Assembly (NCBI GenBank): GCA_023299945.1
Contig: JALZVZ010000100.1
Coordinates: 1 to 8,266, forward strand
DNA: 8,266 bases
Reading direction: 5' to 3'
Source: Altererythrobacter sp.
GTDB taxonomy: Bacteria > Pseudomonadota > Alphaproteobacteria > Sphingomonadales > Sphingomonadaceae
Position numbers and translations under genes: made by a program. Below are positions 7,897-8,266 of the stretch, one piece after another. Numbering within the stretch: position 1 is the stretch's first letter; each line of letters opens with the position of its first letter. The notes beneath the pieces are model-generated. The model was not told the DNA's origin. It did not search any database and was given only the letters and a program-made list of their open reading frames with translations.

Positions 7897-8266
7897 TTAC
7901 TTAAGCTCGACGGTACCGCCGGCTGCTTCGATTTTGCCTTTGATTTCTTCAGCTTCAGCTTTGCTGACGCCTTCTTTAACAGGCTTCGGTGCGCCTTCAA
8001 CAAGACCCTTGGCTTCGGTGAGGCCCAGACCAGTGATGGCGCGGACTTCTTTGATGACCTGGATTTTCTTGCCGCCGTCGCCGGTAAGGACAACGTCGAA
8101 TTCGTCTTTTTCTTCAGCTGCTGGGGCATCGCCGCCAGCACCAGGAGCAGCAACCGCAACAGCAGCTGCAGCAGAAACGCCCCATGCGTCTTCAAGCGCA
8201 GTTGCGAGTTCAGCCGCTTCAAGGACGGTCAGTTTCGAAAGTTCTTCTACGAGTTTGGCGATATCA
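7897..8266 (-). CDS. rplL: Ribosomal protein L7/L12 (5' end outside window)
   Basis: L7/L12 forms the flexible stalk of the 50S subunit that recruits and stimulates EF-Tu, EF-G and other translation GTPases. The visible 122 residues begin [20 protein letters not shown], so probably only the first two codons (Met-Ala) are missing. The N-terminal dimerisation helices are followed by an Ala/Gly-rich hinge ([19 protein letters not shown]) and the globular C-terminal domain. That domain has [26 protein letters not shown] and the usual GTVELK terminus. The gene would normally be preceded by rplJ, out of view here. It is followed by a terminator and then the MATE gene, not by rpoB. Confidence 0.97.
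   Translation of the reverse strand, partial: DIAKLVEELSKLTVLEAAELATALEDAWGVSAAAAVAVAAPGAGGDAPAAEEKDEFDVVLTGDGGKKIQVIKEVRAITGLGLTEAKGLVEGAPKPVKEGVSKAEAEEIKGKIEAAGGTVELK

Noticed and set aside
7728..8222. 164-codon minus-strand ORF overlapping rplL
   Set aside because: It is a different frame of rplL. Its Lys/Ser/Leu-rich product has no family features, while the rplL frame is unmistakable.

Overview
The window looks like chromosomal core sequence from an alphaproteobacterium, most likely of the order Sphingomonadales (Erythrobacter or Sphingomonas relatives). This is an inference from moderately high GC, the character of the PolA, GroEL, GroES and L7/L12 proteins, and an HrcA-type CIRCE site combined with an RpoH-like promoter before groES. 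I see no insertion sequence, phage gene, tRNA, rRNA or CRISPR array.

Layout from left to right. Positions 1-1777 (minus) hold the N-terminal 592 residues of DNA polymerase I: the 5' nuclease, a charged linker and an intact proofreading domain. The polymerase domain lies outside the window. Diverging from polA is a small plus-strand gene (2050-2301) for an 83-residue Ala/Glu-rich lipoprotein built of 11-residue repeats, closed by a strong terminator. A region of about 230 bp without a gene follows and contains three 10-bp tandem repeats. A class A beta-lactamase-like exported serine hydrolase (2607-3713, minus) comes next. A possible 41-codon leader ORF (3749-3874) with a perfect anti-Shine-Dalgarno match lies just before it.

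The groES-groEL operon (6034 to 4034, minus) follows, bounded by a terminator downstream and a CIRCE operator plus a heat-shock-like promoter upstream. Then come a NorM-type MATE efflux gene (7685-6282, minus) and nearly all of rplL for ribosomal protein L7/L12 (7897 to the right edge, minus), which has its own UUCG-loop terminator.

Five of the six confident genes lie on the minus strand, but terminators separate most of them. They appear to be independent units rather than one operon, and only groES-groEL is a clear operon. Replication/repair, protein folding, translation, export and cell-envelope genes sit side by side without an obvious shared pathway. The points most worth a second look are the CxxC pair and atypical omega loop in the beta-lactamase-like protein, the leader ORF before it, and the hendecad-repeat lipoprotein. 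No convincing new multi-gene system is visible.
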